Below, piece by piece: positions 1 through 6,068 of a stretch of 6,086 bases of DNA. A model generated the notes under the pieces. That model was not told where the DNA came from, searched no databases, and saw only the letters and a list, made by a program, of their open reading frames with translations. The stretch covers positions 1 to 6,086 of the forward strand of contig JAFGBC010000161.1 of assembly GCA_016933355.1 (NCBI GenBank). Direction: 5' to 3'. A program made the position numbers and the translations under genes. The DNA comes from Candidatus Aminicenantota bacterium (lineage in GTDB: Bacteria > Acidobacteriota > Aminicenantia > Aminicenantales > JAFGBC01). Positions within the stretch are counted from its first letter, which is position 1, and every line of letters begins with the position of its first letter.

Positions 1-652
1 AAAGCGGATCGACGCCTGCCGCCGCTGGCTCGAGAAGCCCGTCCTCCTCGAACGGGACGGCAACGCCGAATACGCCGCCGTCATCGAGGTCGACCTGTCC
101 GCGATCCGGGAGCCCCTGCTGGCCTGCCCCAACGACCCGGACGACGTCAAGCCGCTGTCCGAAGTCGCGGGCGACGCGATCGAGGAGGTCTTCATCGGCT
201 CGTGCATGACGAATATCGGACACTTCCGGGCGGCCGGCAAGATCTTCGAGGGCGCCGGATACCTGCCCGTCACCCTGTGGATGACGCCGCCGACCAAGAT
301 GGACGCCGCTCAGCTCTTGCGCGAGGGTTACTTTTCGGTCTTCGTCGGAGCCGGGGCGCGGATGGAGCTTCCCGGCTGCTCGCTCTGCATGGGCAATCAG
401 GCGCGCGTGCGGCCGAAGGCGACCATCGTATCGACGTCGACCCGCAACTTCGACGACCGGATGGGCGACGGCGCCCGCGTCTATCTGGGCTCGGCCGAGC
501 TGGCCGCGGTAGCCGCCCTCAAGGGGAAGCTCCCGACGCCCGACGAATACCTCGAGGTCATGCGGAGCCGGGTCGCTCCCAAGCAGGCCGAGATCTATCG
601 CTATCTCCAGTTCGATGAGATGGGGCAGGCGAGCCTGGGATACGCGTCATGA
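1..652 (+). CDS. acnB: Aconitate hydratase B, C-terminal part (5' end outside window)
   Basis: Bifunctional aconitase B isomerises citrate and isocitrate through cis-aconitate in the TCA cycle, and in many bacteria also hydrates 2-methyl-cis-aconitate. It is a cytoplasmic [4Fe-4S] enzyme. The frame is open from base 2, so the gene begins outside the window; 216 codons of a protein usually near 860 aa are present. All three expected cluster cysteines are here: one in VFIGSCMTNIGHFRAAGK (codon 203-205) and two in PGCSLCMGNQ (377-379 and 386-388). The substrate-binding stretch STSTRNFDDR follows, with arginines 19 and 24 residues after the last cysteine, the spacing I recall for E. coli AcnB Arg791 and Arg796. 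SAELAAVAALKGKLPTPDEY is also typical of AcnB and argues against AcnA. The tail after YRYLQF is about ten residues shorter than in E. coli. Nothing suggests decay. The TGA stop overlaps the ATG of the next gene. An ATG at 206 lies inside the conserved GSCMTN motif and is not a start. Confidence 0.96.
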   Translation, partial: KRIDACRRWLEKPVLLERDGNAEYAAVIEVDLSAIREPLLACPNDPDDVKPLSEVAGDAIEEVFIGSCMTNIGHFRAAGKIFEGAGYLPVTLWMTPPTKMDAAQLLREGYFSVFVGAGARMELPGCSLCMGNQARVRPKATIVSTSTRNFDDRMGDGARVYLGSAELAAVAALKGKLPTPDEYLEVMRSRVAPKQAEIYRYLQFDEMGQASLGYAS

Positions 653-1425
653 CGGCCGCCGTCGACCTGGGCTTGACGGGACGGAAGGCCCTGATCACCG
701 GAGGCTCGCGCGGCATCGGGCGGGCCGCGGCGATCCTGTTCGCCCGGGCCGGTTGCGACGTCGCCATCAGCTTCCGGAACCGGGGCGAGGCGGCGGCGGC
801 CGTCCGCGACGAAGTCGCCCGTCTCGGGCGCGAATGCCTGGAATTCCAGGCCGAGATCTCCAGCGAGCCGGACGTCCGGGCTATGATCGAGGGTTGCCGG
901 GCGGCCTGGGGGCGCGTCGATATCCTCGTCAACAACGCCGGGATCTGGACGTACGGCGAGATGGGCGCCATGCCCAAGGCCGTCTGGGACGAGACGATGC
1001 GCGTCAACCTTGACGGCGTCTACCTGGCCACGAACGCCGTCGTCCCGCTGATGAAAGCCCGCGGCCGCGGCGCCATCATTCACGTCTCATCGACGGCGGC
1101 CGTCCGGGGCGAGGCCTTCCATTCCCACTATGCGGCCAGCAAGGCCGCTCTCCACGCCCTGACCAAATCCCTGGCCGTCGAGCTGGCGGCGTTCGGTATC
1201 CGGGTCAACGCGGTCGCCCCGGGCTGGGTCGACACCGACATGTGCGAAGAGACCTTCGCCGTCCCCGGCGCCCGGGCGAAGATCGAGGAGACCATCCCCC
1301 TGGGGAGAGTCCCGCCGCCCGAGGATATCGCCGGCCCGATCGTCTTCCTGGCCTCCGACCTGGCCCGCCACATCACGGGCGAGATCCTCAACGTCAACGG
1401 CGGGTCGGTCCTCTGCGGGGGATGA
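649..1425 (+). CDS. Classical SDR-family NAD(P)-dependent oxidoreductase (FabG-like)
   Basis: A 258-aa classical short-chain dehydrogenase/reductase, a soluble cytoplasmic Rossmann enzyme that oxidises or reduces an alcohol/ketone with NAD(P). Visible motifs are the cofactor loop TGGSRGIG (residues 17-24), NNAG (95-98), catalytic Asn120, Ser148, Tyr161 and Lys165 (YAASK), and the PG turn at 191-192. Length and the C-terminal ITGEILNVNGG match the FabG/glucose dehydrogenase branch. Arginines at 43 and 45, just after the second beta strand, hint at NADPH, but this is inference. The substrate cannot be read from sequence. A housekeeping fabG would usually sit among fatty-acid genes, which are absent here, so no symbol is given. 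The start is set by the ATGA overlap with acnB and a weak GGGA Shine-Dalgarno 8 nt upstream (637-640), which suggests translation coupled to acnB. The 3' boundary has a GGGGGTTTTT run but no convincing terminator stem. Confidence 0.93.
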   Translation: MTAAVDLGLTGRKALITGGSRGIGRAAAILFARAGCDVAISFRNRGEAAAAVRDEVARLGRECLEFQAEISSEPDVRAMIEGCRAAWGRVDILVNNAGIWTYGEMGAMPKAVWDETMRVNLDGVYLATNAVVPLMKARGRGAIIHVSSTAAVRGEAFHSHYAASKAALHALTKSLAVELAAFGIRVNAVAPGWVDTDMCEETFAVPGARAKIEETIPLGRVPPPEDIAGPIVFLASDLARHITGEILNVNGGSVLCGG

Positions 1426-1444
1426 GGGACGGGGGTTTTTCTTC

Positions 1445-1474
1445 TTGACAGCGAAAAGAGCCCTATGATACAAA
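1445..1474 (+). promoter_or_regulatory. Candidate sigma70-type promoter for the M23 peptidase gene
   Basis: The only A+T-rich stretch between the SDR and the M23 gene carries a perfect -35 hexamer TTGACA (1445-1450). Eighteen bases later is TACAAA (1469-1474, 4 of 6 matches to TATAAT), preceded by an extended -10 TG at 1466-1467. An overlapping better -10, TATGAT (1464-1469, 5 of 6), lies only 13 bp from TTGACA and would need the poorer TTCTTG (1442-1447, 16-bp spacer) as its -35. Either register starts transcription roughly 5-12 nt before the ATG at 1487, so the leader would be very short. The hexamers are seen; promoter activity and the exact register are inferred. Confidence 0.45.
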
Positions 1475-1486
1475 AGTGGGAAGCCG

Positions 1487-2398
1487 ATGACTAAATCCAA
1501 GGGATCGCTGTCCGTCATCATCGTTCCTCACTCCGAATCGAGCACCCGGCGCATCACCCTGTCCCGGCGCGCCTCGCGGATCCTGATCGGGGGGGCGATC
1601 CTCTTCAGCCTGGCCATCGTCGTATTTCTCGCCGACTATGTCACGATGTCTTTCACTCGGGCCAAGTACCGCGACCTCCAGCGCGAGACGCAGGAGCAGA
1701 GGGAGATGCTGGCCGCCTATGAGACGCAGGTCACGAGCCTGCGGGCGACCATCGACAAGATGGAGTCCTACGTCAAGAAGCTCAACGTCTACGCAGGGCT
1801 CAAGGACACCGAGAAGATCACGGAGACCGGGCTGGGCGGCGGCGGCGACCCGGCCGCCGAGCCGGCGTCGGGCCCCTCGGAGCCGGTCCCGCCCCAGCAG
1901 ATCAACCTGGCTCAAATCCAGGATTTGAGCCGGAAGGCGGACGGTCTGGAAAAGAATCTCGTCACCCTGAACGAGTATTTCGAGGCCAACGCCGTCCTTT
2001 TGGCATCGACGCCTTCGATCTGGCCGACGGTCGGCTGGATCGTCGGCGGCTTCGGCTATCGGACCGACCCGTTCACCCTCAAGAGGCAATTCCACTACGG
2101 GATCGACATCGCCACGAGCTACGGCAACCCGATCGTCGCGCCGGCCGACGGCATCGTCGTCGAGACCAAGGTCGACCGCATGACGGGACGGGCCGTCGTC
2201 ATCAGCCACGGCTGGGGCGTCACCACCCATTATTTCCATCTCGATAAATGGCTGGTCCGTCCCGGACAGAAGGTCCGGAGGGGCGACACGATCGGCCTGG
2301 TCGGCAAGTCGGGCAAGGCGACCGGACCCCACGTCCACTACGAAGTCCGCGTTAACGACAAAGCCCAGAACCCGATGGGCTTCATCCTCGAGGAATAG
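1487..2398 (+). CDS. Membrane-anchored coiled-coil M23 family metallopeptidase (LytM-type peptidoglycan endopeptidase)
   Basis: A 303-aa protein likely to cut peptide cross-links of peptidoglycan on the outer face of the cytoplasmic membrane. In order it has a basic N-terminal segment with the stretch VIIVPHSESSTRRITL common in this type of M23 protein, one membrane helix (about 31-52), a coiled coil (about 58-103), a Gly/Pro-rich linker (about 115-136), a second helical stretch (about 139-172) and the M23 domain (about 183-300). The zinc and catalytic residues look complete: His203 and Asp207 in HYGID, His251 in THYFHLD, and His282 and His284 in GPHVHYEV. It is therefore probably an active enzyme, not a degenerate EnvC/NlpD-type amidase activator. 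Family knowledge places such proteins in septation, cell shape or wall growth; the exact role is not shown here. The ATG is the first start after an in-frame TGA at 1466-1468 and has a modest GGGAAG ribosome site (1478-1483). It is transcribed toward fmt and ends 31 bp from it. Confidence 0.9.
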   Translation: MTKSKGSLSVIIVPHSESSTRRITLSRRASRILIGGAILFSLAIVVFLADYVTMSFTRAKYRDLQRETQEQREMLAAYETQVTSLRATIDKMESYVKKLNVYAGLKDTEKITETGLGGGGDPAAEPASGPSEPVPPQQINLAQIQDLSRKADGLEKNLVTLNEYFEANAVLLASTPSIWPTVGWIVGGFGYRTDPFTLKRQFHYGIDIATSYGNPIVAPADGIVVETKVDRMTGRAVVISHGWGVTTHYFHLDKWLVRPGQKVRRGDTIGLVGKSGKATGPHVHYEVRVNDKAQNPMGFILEE

Positions 2399-2406
2399 CG
2401 CCCGTT

Positions 2407-2424
2407 CCGCCGCAAGTCCGGCGG
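2407..2424. terminator. Hairpin in the convergent gap between the M23 gene and fmt
   Basis: CCGCCG (2407-2412) and CGGCGG (2419-2424) form a 6-bp G+C stem with a 6-nt loop, filling most of the 31 bp between two convergent stop codons. Being symmetrical, it could act on both transcripts. Neither side has a T tract, so it is not a standard intrinsic terminator; G+C-rich stems are also frequent by chance at this base composition. The next bases contain the perfect palindrome GGCGGCCGCC (2420-2429), an alternative fold. Confidence 0.35.
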
Positions 2425-2429
2425 CCGCC

Positions 2430-3365
2430 CTAATCGAAAACGACTCCGGCGCCGACCCGGTGTCCCCGGGCAAAGGCCTCGGCCGTCATCGCGCGTCCGT
2501 TTTCGGGCTGGACGCTTTTCACCAGGAAAACGGAGTCGTCGCCGCAGCGGACTTCGATCCCCTCCGCCGCGACGCGGGCGACCGTGCCGGGCGCGCCGCT
2601 CGCTCCGCTCGTTCCCGGCAACGCCCGGCCCGCGTGGATTATGATCCGTTTTCCCCCAAGATAGGCGAAGGCCGAAGGCCATCCGGCGAAGGCGCGCACG
2701 CGCCGGCCGACGGCTTCGGCGGGCTCGCGCCAGTTGATCCGGCCGTCGTCCTTCTTGATCTTGGGCGCGTAGCTGGCCGCCGCGGCGTCTTGGGGCTCGG
2801 GCCTGATCCGTCCTAATCCCTCGAGCGTCTCCACCAGCAGATTGGCCCCGACCTCGGCCAGCCTGGCCTCGAGCTCGAAGGATTTCTCGTCGGGCGCGAT
2901 GTCGACTTCGCGGCGAGCCAGGATGGGGCCCTCGTCCATCTTCTCGTCCAGCTCGAAGACGGTAATCCCGGTCACGGCGTCGCCGTTGAGGATGGCCCAA
3001 GGCACGGGGGCGGCCCCCCGGTACTTGGGGAGAAGCGAGAAATGGACGTTGAGAGAGCGGAAGGGGGGAAGGTAGATGACCGGACCGGGCATGATCTGGC
3101 CGAAGGCGACGACGACATGGACGTCGGGCCGGGCCTCCCGGAGCCGGTCGAGCGCGGCCGGGTCTTTGCGGATCCGCTCGGGCTGGTAGACGGGGAGCCC
3201 GCGTTCGAGGGCGAAGGACTTGACCGGGCAGGCGGTTTCAGCGCGGCCGCGGCCGGCGGGCCGGTCGGGCTGGGTGACGACCAGGGTCACCCGGTGGGGA
3301 GAGGCGACGAGTCTTTTTAGGGTCGGGAGCGAGGCGGCCGGGCTCCCGAAAAAGACGACGTTCAT
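2430..3365 (-). CDS. fmt: Methionyl-tRNA formyltransferase
   Basis: A 311-aa enzyme, the usual length, that formylates Met-tRNA(fMet) with 10-formyltetrahydrofolate before translation initiation in the cytoplasm. The N-terminal formyltransferase domain (about 1-205) starts MNVVFFGSPAASLPTL and contains TQPDRPAGRG (31-40), VVAFGQIMP (85-93), the catalytic Asn106 and His108 in LNVHFSLLPKYRGAAP, and Asp144 in DEKMDEGP; these three fall at the positions known from E. coli Fmt. The linker YAPKIKKDDGRINW (199-212) leads to the C-terminal OB-fold tRNA-binding domain. The start at 3365 is chosen because homology begins there and its ATG overlaps the def stop as ATGA. A longer open frame upstream, to 3602, has no family similarity and lies inside def. 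AAGGG sits only 2 nt before the ATG, so initiation probably depends on coupling to def. The commonly following rsmB is not downstream; a convergent gene is. Confidence 0.97.
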   Translation of the reverse strand: MNVVFFGSPAASLPTLKRLVASPHRVTLVVTQPDRPAGRGRAETACPVKSFALERGLPVYQPERIRKDPAALDRLREARPDVHVVVAFGQIMPGPVIYLPPFRSLNVHFSLLPKYRGAAPVPWAILNGDAVTGITVFELDEKMDEGPILARREVDIAPDEKSFELEARLAEVGANLLVETLEGLGRIRPEPQDAAAASYAPKIKKDDGRINWREPAEAVGRRVRAFAGWPSAFAYLGGKRIIIHAGRALPGTSGASGAPGTVARVAAEGIEVRCGDDSVFLVKSVQPENGRAMTAEAFARGHRVGAGVVFD

Positions 3366-3877
3366 CGCCCTTCGTCTTGGGGCCGTGTCTTTTTCAGCTT
3401 CTTCTTGATCAGCGCCCGCTTGAGGGGGGAGAGGCGTTCGATGAAGAGCTTTCCGTTGAGATGGTCGATCTCGTGGCAGAGAACCCGGGCCTTGAGGTTC
3501 AGGCCCTCGACCGTCCGCGGCACGCCCTCGAGGTCGAGGTAGGACACGACCGCCCGGGTCGGCCGGGACACGGGCTCGAAGACGCCGGGGACGGACAGAC
3601 ACCCCTCTTCGCCCGACTCCTGGCCCTCCTGCTCGAGGATCTCGGGGTTGACGAGGACGAGGGTCTCGTCGGGATTCTCTCCGGCCGAGGGGTCGATCAC
3701 GATCAGGCGTTTGGAGACGTCCACCTGGGGAGCGGCCAGTCCGATCCCTGGAGCGCTCCGCATGGTGTCAATCATGTCGGCGGCTAAAGCCCGGATCCCG
3801 TCGTCGACGACGGCGACGGGATCGGCGATCCGAGTAAGAGTCGGGTGCCCGATCGTTATGATGTCACGGATAGCCAT
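3362..3877 (-). CDS. def: Peptide deformylase
   Basis: A 171-aa metalloenzyme that removes the N-formyl group from nascent proteins at the ribosome, normally with Fe(II) as the native metal. The three signature motifs are intact: GIGLAAPQ (44-51, with Gln51), EEGCLSVPG (90-98, metal ligand Cys93) and HEIDHLNG (135-142, ligands His135 and His139, catalytic Glu136). EGCLS plus the short MAIRDIITIGHP start is typical of bacterial type 1 enzymes. The C-terminus is a lysine-rich helix (KRALIKKKLKK), which could help binding near the ribosomal exit tunnel, as the E. coli C-terminal helix does; for this protein that is inference. The start has a weak GGGA ribosome site (3886-3889) 8 nt upstream and a good promoter just before that. 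It overlaps fmt by 4 nt, so the enzyme pair that adds and removes formyl is made from one transcript. Confidence 0.97.
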   Translation of the reverse strand: MAIRDIITIGHPTLTRIADPVAVVDDGIRALAADMIDTMRSAPGIGLAAPQVDVSKRLIVIDPSAGENPDETLVLVNPEILEQEGQESGEEGCLSVPGVFEPVSRPTRAVVSYLDLEGVPRTVEGLNLKARVLCHEIDHLNGKLFIERLSPLKRALIKKKLKKTRPQDEGR

Positions 3878-3895
3878 GGCGCTTGTCCCGATTCT

Positions 3896-3924
3896 ATTCT
3901 AGACGATCAACCGAAAGCGGTCAA
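3896..3924 (-). promoter_or_regulatory. Sigma70-type promoter for def-fmt
   Basis: On the minus strand TTGACC (3924-3919) and TAGAAT (3901-3896) are separated by exactly 17 bp; each hexamer matches consensus at 5 of 6 positions. A second TAGAAT (3896-3891) overlaps the first by one base, giving a tandem -10, but it has no good -35 at 16-18 bp. Transcription would start about 3889, roughly 12 nt before the def ATG at 3877, leaving just enough leader for the GGGA ribosome site. It lies after the transporter gene and its hairpin, so def-fmt is probably a transcription unit of its own. Hexamers and spacing are seen; activity is inferred. Confidence 0.65.
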
Positions 3925-3953
3925 CGCGACCCGGCCCCGCGGCGCACGGAGCA

Positions 3954-3984
3954 GGCCGCCCCTCCGGACGGAGGAGAGGCGGCC
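3954..3984 (-). terminator. G+C-rich hairpin downstream of the OPT transporter, possible terminator
   Basis: Outer arms 3954-3960 and 3978-3984 (GGCCGCC/GGCGGCC, 7 bp) and inner arms 3961-3965 and 3970-3974 (CCTCC/GGAGG, 5 bp) give a 12-bp stem with a 4-nt loop and a 3-nt bulge (3975-3977). It begins 25 bp after the transporter stop codon and ends 30 bp before the def -35 box, where a terminator would be expected. No U-run follows on either strand, so classical Rho-independent termination is doubtful; it may be a 3'-end stabilising stem or an atypical terminator. Confidence 0.45.
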
Positions 3985-4008
3985 GTCGGGACGAAACGGA
4001 GGACGCTC

Positions 4009-6054
4009 TTAAATGACGGCCGAGGGCGGCGGCGGCTCGTCGGCGGCGCCGGCGTTCCGCAGCGGCTTGTAAATAAGGAAGTAGCCGATGAGGACGAGGA
4101 CGATCAGGCCGCCGAAGTAGAGGTCGAACCCGCCGAAATAGCTCGTGCCCTTGAAGATCGCGGGCATATCGATCTTGAGGATGTCGTTGAGGAACAGGAA
4201 TTTCCACAGGGCGCGCAAGAGACCGGTCAGCCCTTCGCCGGCGATGAGGCCGGCCGCGAGCAGGATGCCGACGTTCTCGACCCTGGCCTTCTGGGCCGGG
4301 TTGAGCCCGCGCTTGGCGGCCAGCCGGTCGACGATCCCTTTGAACATGCCGCCGACAAAGATGGCGAAGGTCGTCTCGAGCGGCAAGTACATCCCGACCG
4401 CGACCAGCATGGGCGACTTGACCTGGACGAGGATGAAGGCGAAGCCCATCAACATTCCGACGATGACGAGCGGCCAAGCCATCTCGCCGCCGACGATGCC
4501 CTGGGACAGGGCGGCCATCAGCCCGGCCTGGGGCGCGGACAGGTCCTTGCTGCCGAGCTCGAAAGCGCCGATGAGGAGCATCAGCGGAAAGTAGAGGACG
4601 AGGGAGGAGAGGAGGATGCCGAAGACGTTCCCGACCTGCATCTTCCAGGGCGTGCCGCCCAAGATGTGACCGACCTTGAGGTCCTGGAGCATCTCTCCGG
4701 CGACGGCCGACGAGACGCAGACGACCGCCGCGACGCCGAGGACGGCGGCGACCCCGCTCATCCCCGAGGCGCCGACGGCGACCATGAGGAGGGCGGCGAT
4801 GATCAGGGTGGACAGCGTCAGCCCCGAGATCGGGTTATTCGAGGACCCGATGGTGCCGACCAGGTTTCCGGAGACCGCGGCGAAGAAGAAGCCGGCGACG
4901 GCCATGACGGCGGCCGCGATCAGCGCCGGGACGAACGCTCCGGCGAACACCCTGTAGACGAGGATCATCAGGACGAAGGTCAGGGCCAGCCCGCCCAGGA
5001 CGACCTTGATGTTGAGGTCTTTCTCGATCCGGGAGGTCGTCTCGGCTTGGCCGGCCGCTTTCTTGACGTCGCTGAAGGAGCGCTTCATGCCCGCGGCCAG
5101 GTTCTTACGCATCCTGTACAGAGTGTAGCCGGCGCCCACGAGCATTCCGCCGACCGCGATCGGGCGGATGATGAACTTCCAGACGTTGGTCACCAGGTCC
5201 GGCCATACGACGGCGCTCAGGGCGACGCCCGGGCCGTAAAAGCGCTCGACGAGCTGGGGGCCGAAGAAGAACATCAGGAGGGGCGCGAACAGTCCCCAGG
5301 CCAGGACGCCGCCCGCGAAGTTGAGGGAGGCCAGACGCGGGCCGATGATGTAGCCGACGCCGATGTAGGCGGGATAGACGCCCGGGCCGGCCACGGCGAC
5401 CGTGCCGCCCGCGTCGAGACGAGGAGCGTCGGCGGCGGTCCCGAGCCGGACGAAGCTCTTGCCGATCGTCCCGATCCGGATGACGAAATCCTTGCTGGCG
5501 GCGTAGAGCTGGACGACGCCGAGGGCGTAGAGAAGGGCGCCGAGGCCCATCGCGCCGAACAGGTGCTTGGCGCCGGCGCTGCCTTTCTGGCCGGCCTTGT
5601 GAATCTCGGCGGCGGCGACCGACTCGGGGAAGGTCAGCTCGGGGTCGCCGACCATGACCCGGCGCAGGAAGGTGACGAACAGGATGCCGAGCAGCCCGCC
5701 GACGAACAGGAGGGCCGACGTCTTGAGGTAGGCCTCGACGGTGTTGAACTTGACCCAAACCCCGGCGATCAAGAAGGCGGGGATGGTGAAGATCGCGCCG
5801 GCCGCGACCGACTCGCCGATCGAGCCGACCGTCCGGGCGAAGTTCTCCTCGAGGATGGACCCCTTGAAGATGCGCAGCACGGCCATGCCGATGACGGCCG
5901 CCGGATAGGTGGCGGCAATCGTCATGCCGGCCCGCAGGCCCAAGTAGGCGTTGGCCGCCCCCAGGATGACGGTCATGATCAGGCCGATCAGAAGGGCGCG
6001 GAGCGTGAATTCCCTCATCTCGGTCTTTTCGGGGACGTAAGGGTCATGCTTCAT
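4009..6054 (-). CDS. OPT family oligopeptide/metal-chelate transporter
   Basis: A 681-aa polytopic inner-membrane protein of the OPT superfamily, whose members import oligopeptides or metal-siderophore/nicotianamine complexes, probably with protons. The bacterial-type N-terminus has EFTLRALLIG then GAANAYLGLRAGMTI (32-46), followed by GESVAAGAIFTIPA (80-93). The second half has the family-type segment GSSNNPISGLTLST (403-416), then GEMLQDLKVGHILGGTP (453-469), YLPLETT (556-562) and LIAGEGLTGL (603-612). Around 15 or more hydrophobic segments cover the protein. Loops near 186-225 and 312-348 interrupt them; the second is charged and probably cytoplasmic. The length is normal for this family and no frame break is seen. 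The C-terminus ends in a short tail with four prolines (674-677). The frame is open upstream to the window edge, but the ATG at 6054 has a strong AGGAG site and no other usual start codon lies between it and the edge. The substrate cannot be told; no peptidase or siderophore gene is adjacent. Confidence 0.93.
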   Translation of the reverse strand: MKHDPYVPEKTEMREFTLRALLIGLIMTVILGAANAYLGLRAGMTIAATYPAAVIGMAVLRIFKGSILEENFARTVGSIGESVAAGAIFTIPAFLIAGVWVKFNTVEAYLKTSALLFVGGLLGILFVTFLRRVMVGDPELTFPESVAAAEIHKAGQKGSAGAKHLFGAMGLGALLYALGVVQLYAASKDFVIRIGTIGKSFVRLGTAADAPRLDAGGTVAVAGPGVYPAYIGVGYIIGPRLASLNFAGGVLAWGLFAPLLMFFFGPQLVERFYGPGVALSAVVWPDLVTNVWKFIIRPIAVGGMLVGAGYTLYRMRKNLAAGMKRSFSDVKKAAGQAETTSRIEKDLNIKVVLGGLALTFVLMILVYRVFAGAFVPALIAAAVMAVAGFFFAAVSGNLVGTIGSSNNPISGLTLSTLIIAALLMVAVGASGMSGVAAVLGVAAVVCVSSAVAGEMLQDLKVGHILGGTPWKMQVGNVFGILLSSLVLYFPLMLLIGAFELGSKDLSAPQAGLMAALSQGIVGGEMAWPLVIVGMLMGFAFILVQVKSPMLVAVGMYLPLETTFAIFVGGMFKGIVDRLAAKRGLNPAQKARVENVGILLAAGLIAGEGLTGLLRALWKFLFLNDILKIDMPAIFKGTSYFGGFDLYFGGLIVLVLIGYFLIYKPLRNAGAADEPPPPSAVI

Positions 6055-6060
6055 CCGGAT

Positions 6061-6068
6061 TCTCCTTT
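6061..6068 (-). promoter_or_regulatory. Strong ribosome binding site of the OPT transporter
   Basis: The minus strand reads AAAGGAGA from 6068 to 6061, with AGGAG 7 nt before the ATG at 6054. It is the best Shine-Dalgarno match in the window and fixes the start although the frame stays open to the window edge. The other genes have only weak GGGA-like or very close sites. Confidence 0.85.

Noticed and set aside
206..652. A separate 148-aa gene starting at 206
   Set aside because: The ATG falls within the conserved aconitase motif GSCMTN and the frame is open to the left edge with matching aconitase sequence, so it is an internal methionine of acnB.
1408..1440. Intrinsic terminator after the SDR gene (GTCC/GGAC stem followed by GGGGGTTTTT)
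   Set aside because: The only stem is short and bulged and is separated from the five T residues by a G run. Folding evidence is too weak to call.
1463..2473. A 336-codon open frame on the minus strand opposite the M23 gene
   Set aside because: It is rich in Arg, Asp and Gly with no recognisable motif and covers a plus-strand gene with a clear M23 active site. Long antisense frames are expected at this G+C content.
3366..3602. A 79-codon N-terminal extension of fmt
   Set aside because: The added residues are Arg/Pro-rich and lie inside def in another frame. Fmt homology begins at the ATG at 3365, which overlaps the def stop in the ATGA arrangement.
3899..4477. A 192-codon minus-strand frame running from within the transporter gene into the def promoter
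   Set aside because: It is Arg-rich, has no membrane or domain character, and lies out of frame with the convincing OPT protein. It is a composition shadow.
5105..5758. A 217-codon minus-strand frame inside the transporter gene
   Set aside because: It is dominated by Arg, Pro and Gly, in a shifted frame of a well-conserved membrane protein. It does not indicate a frameshift because the OPT frame is unbroken.
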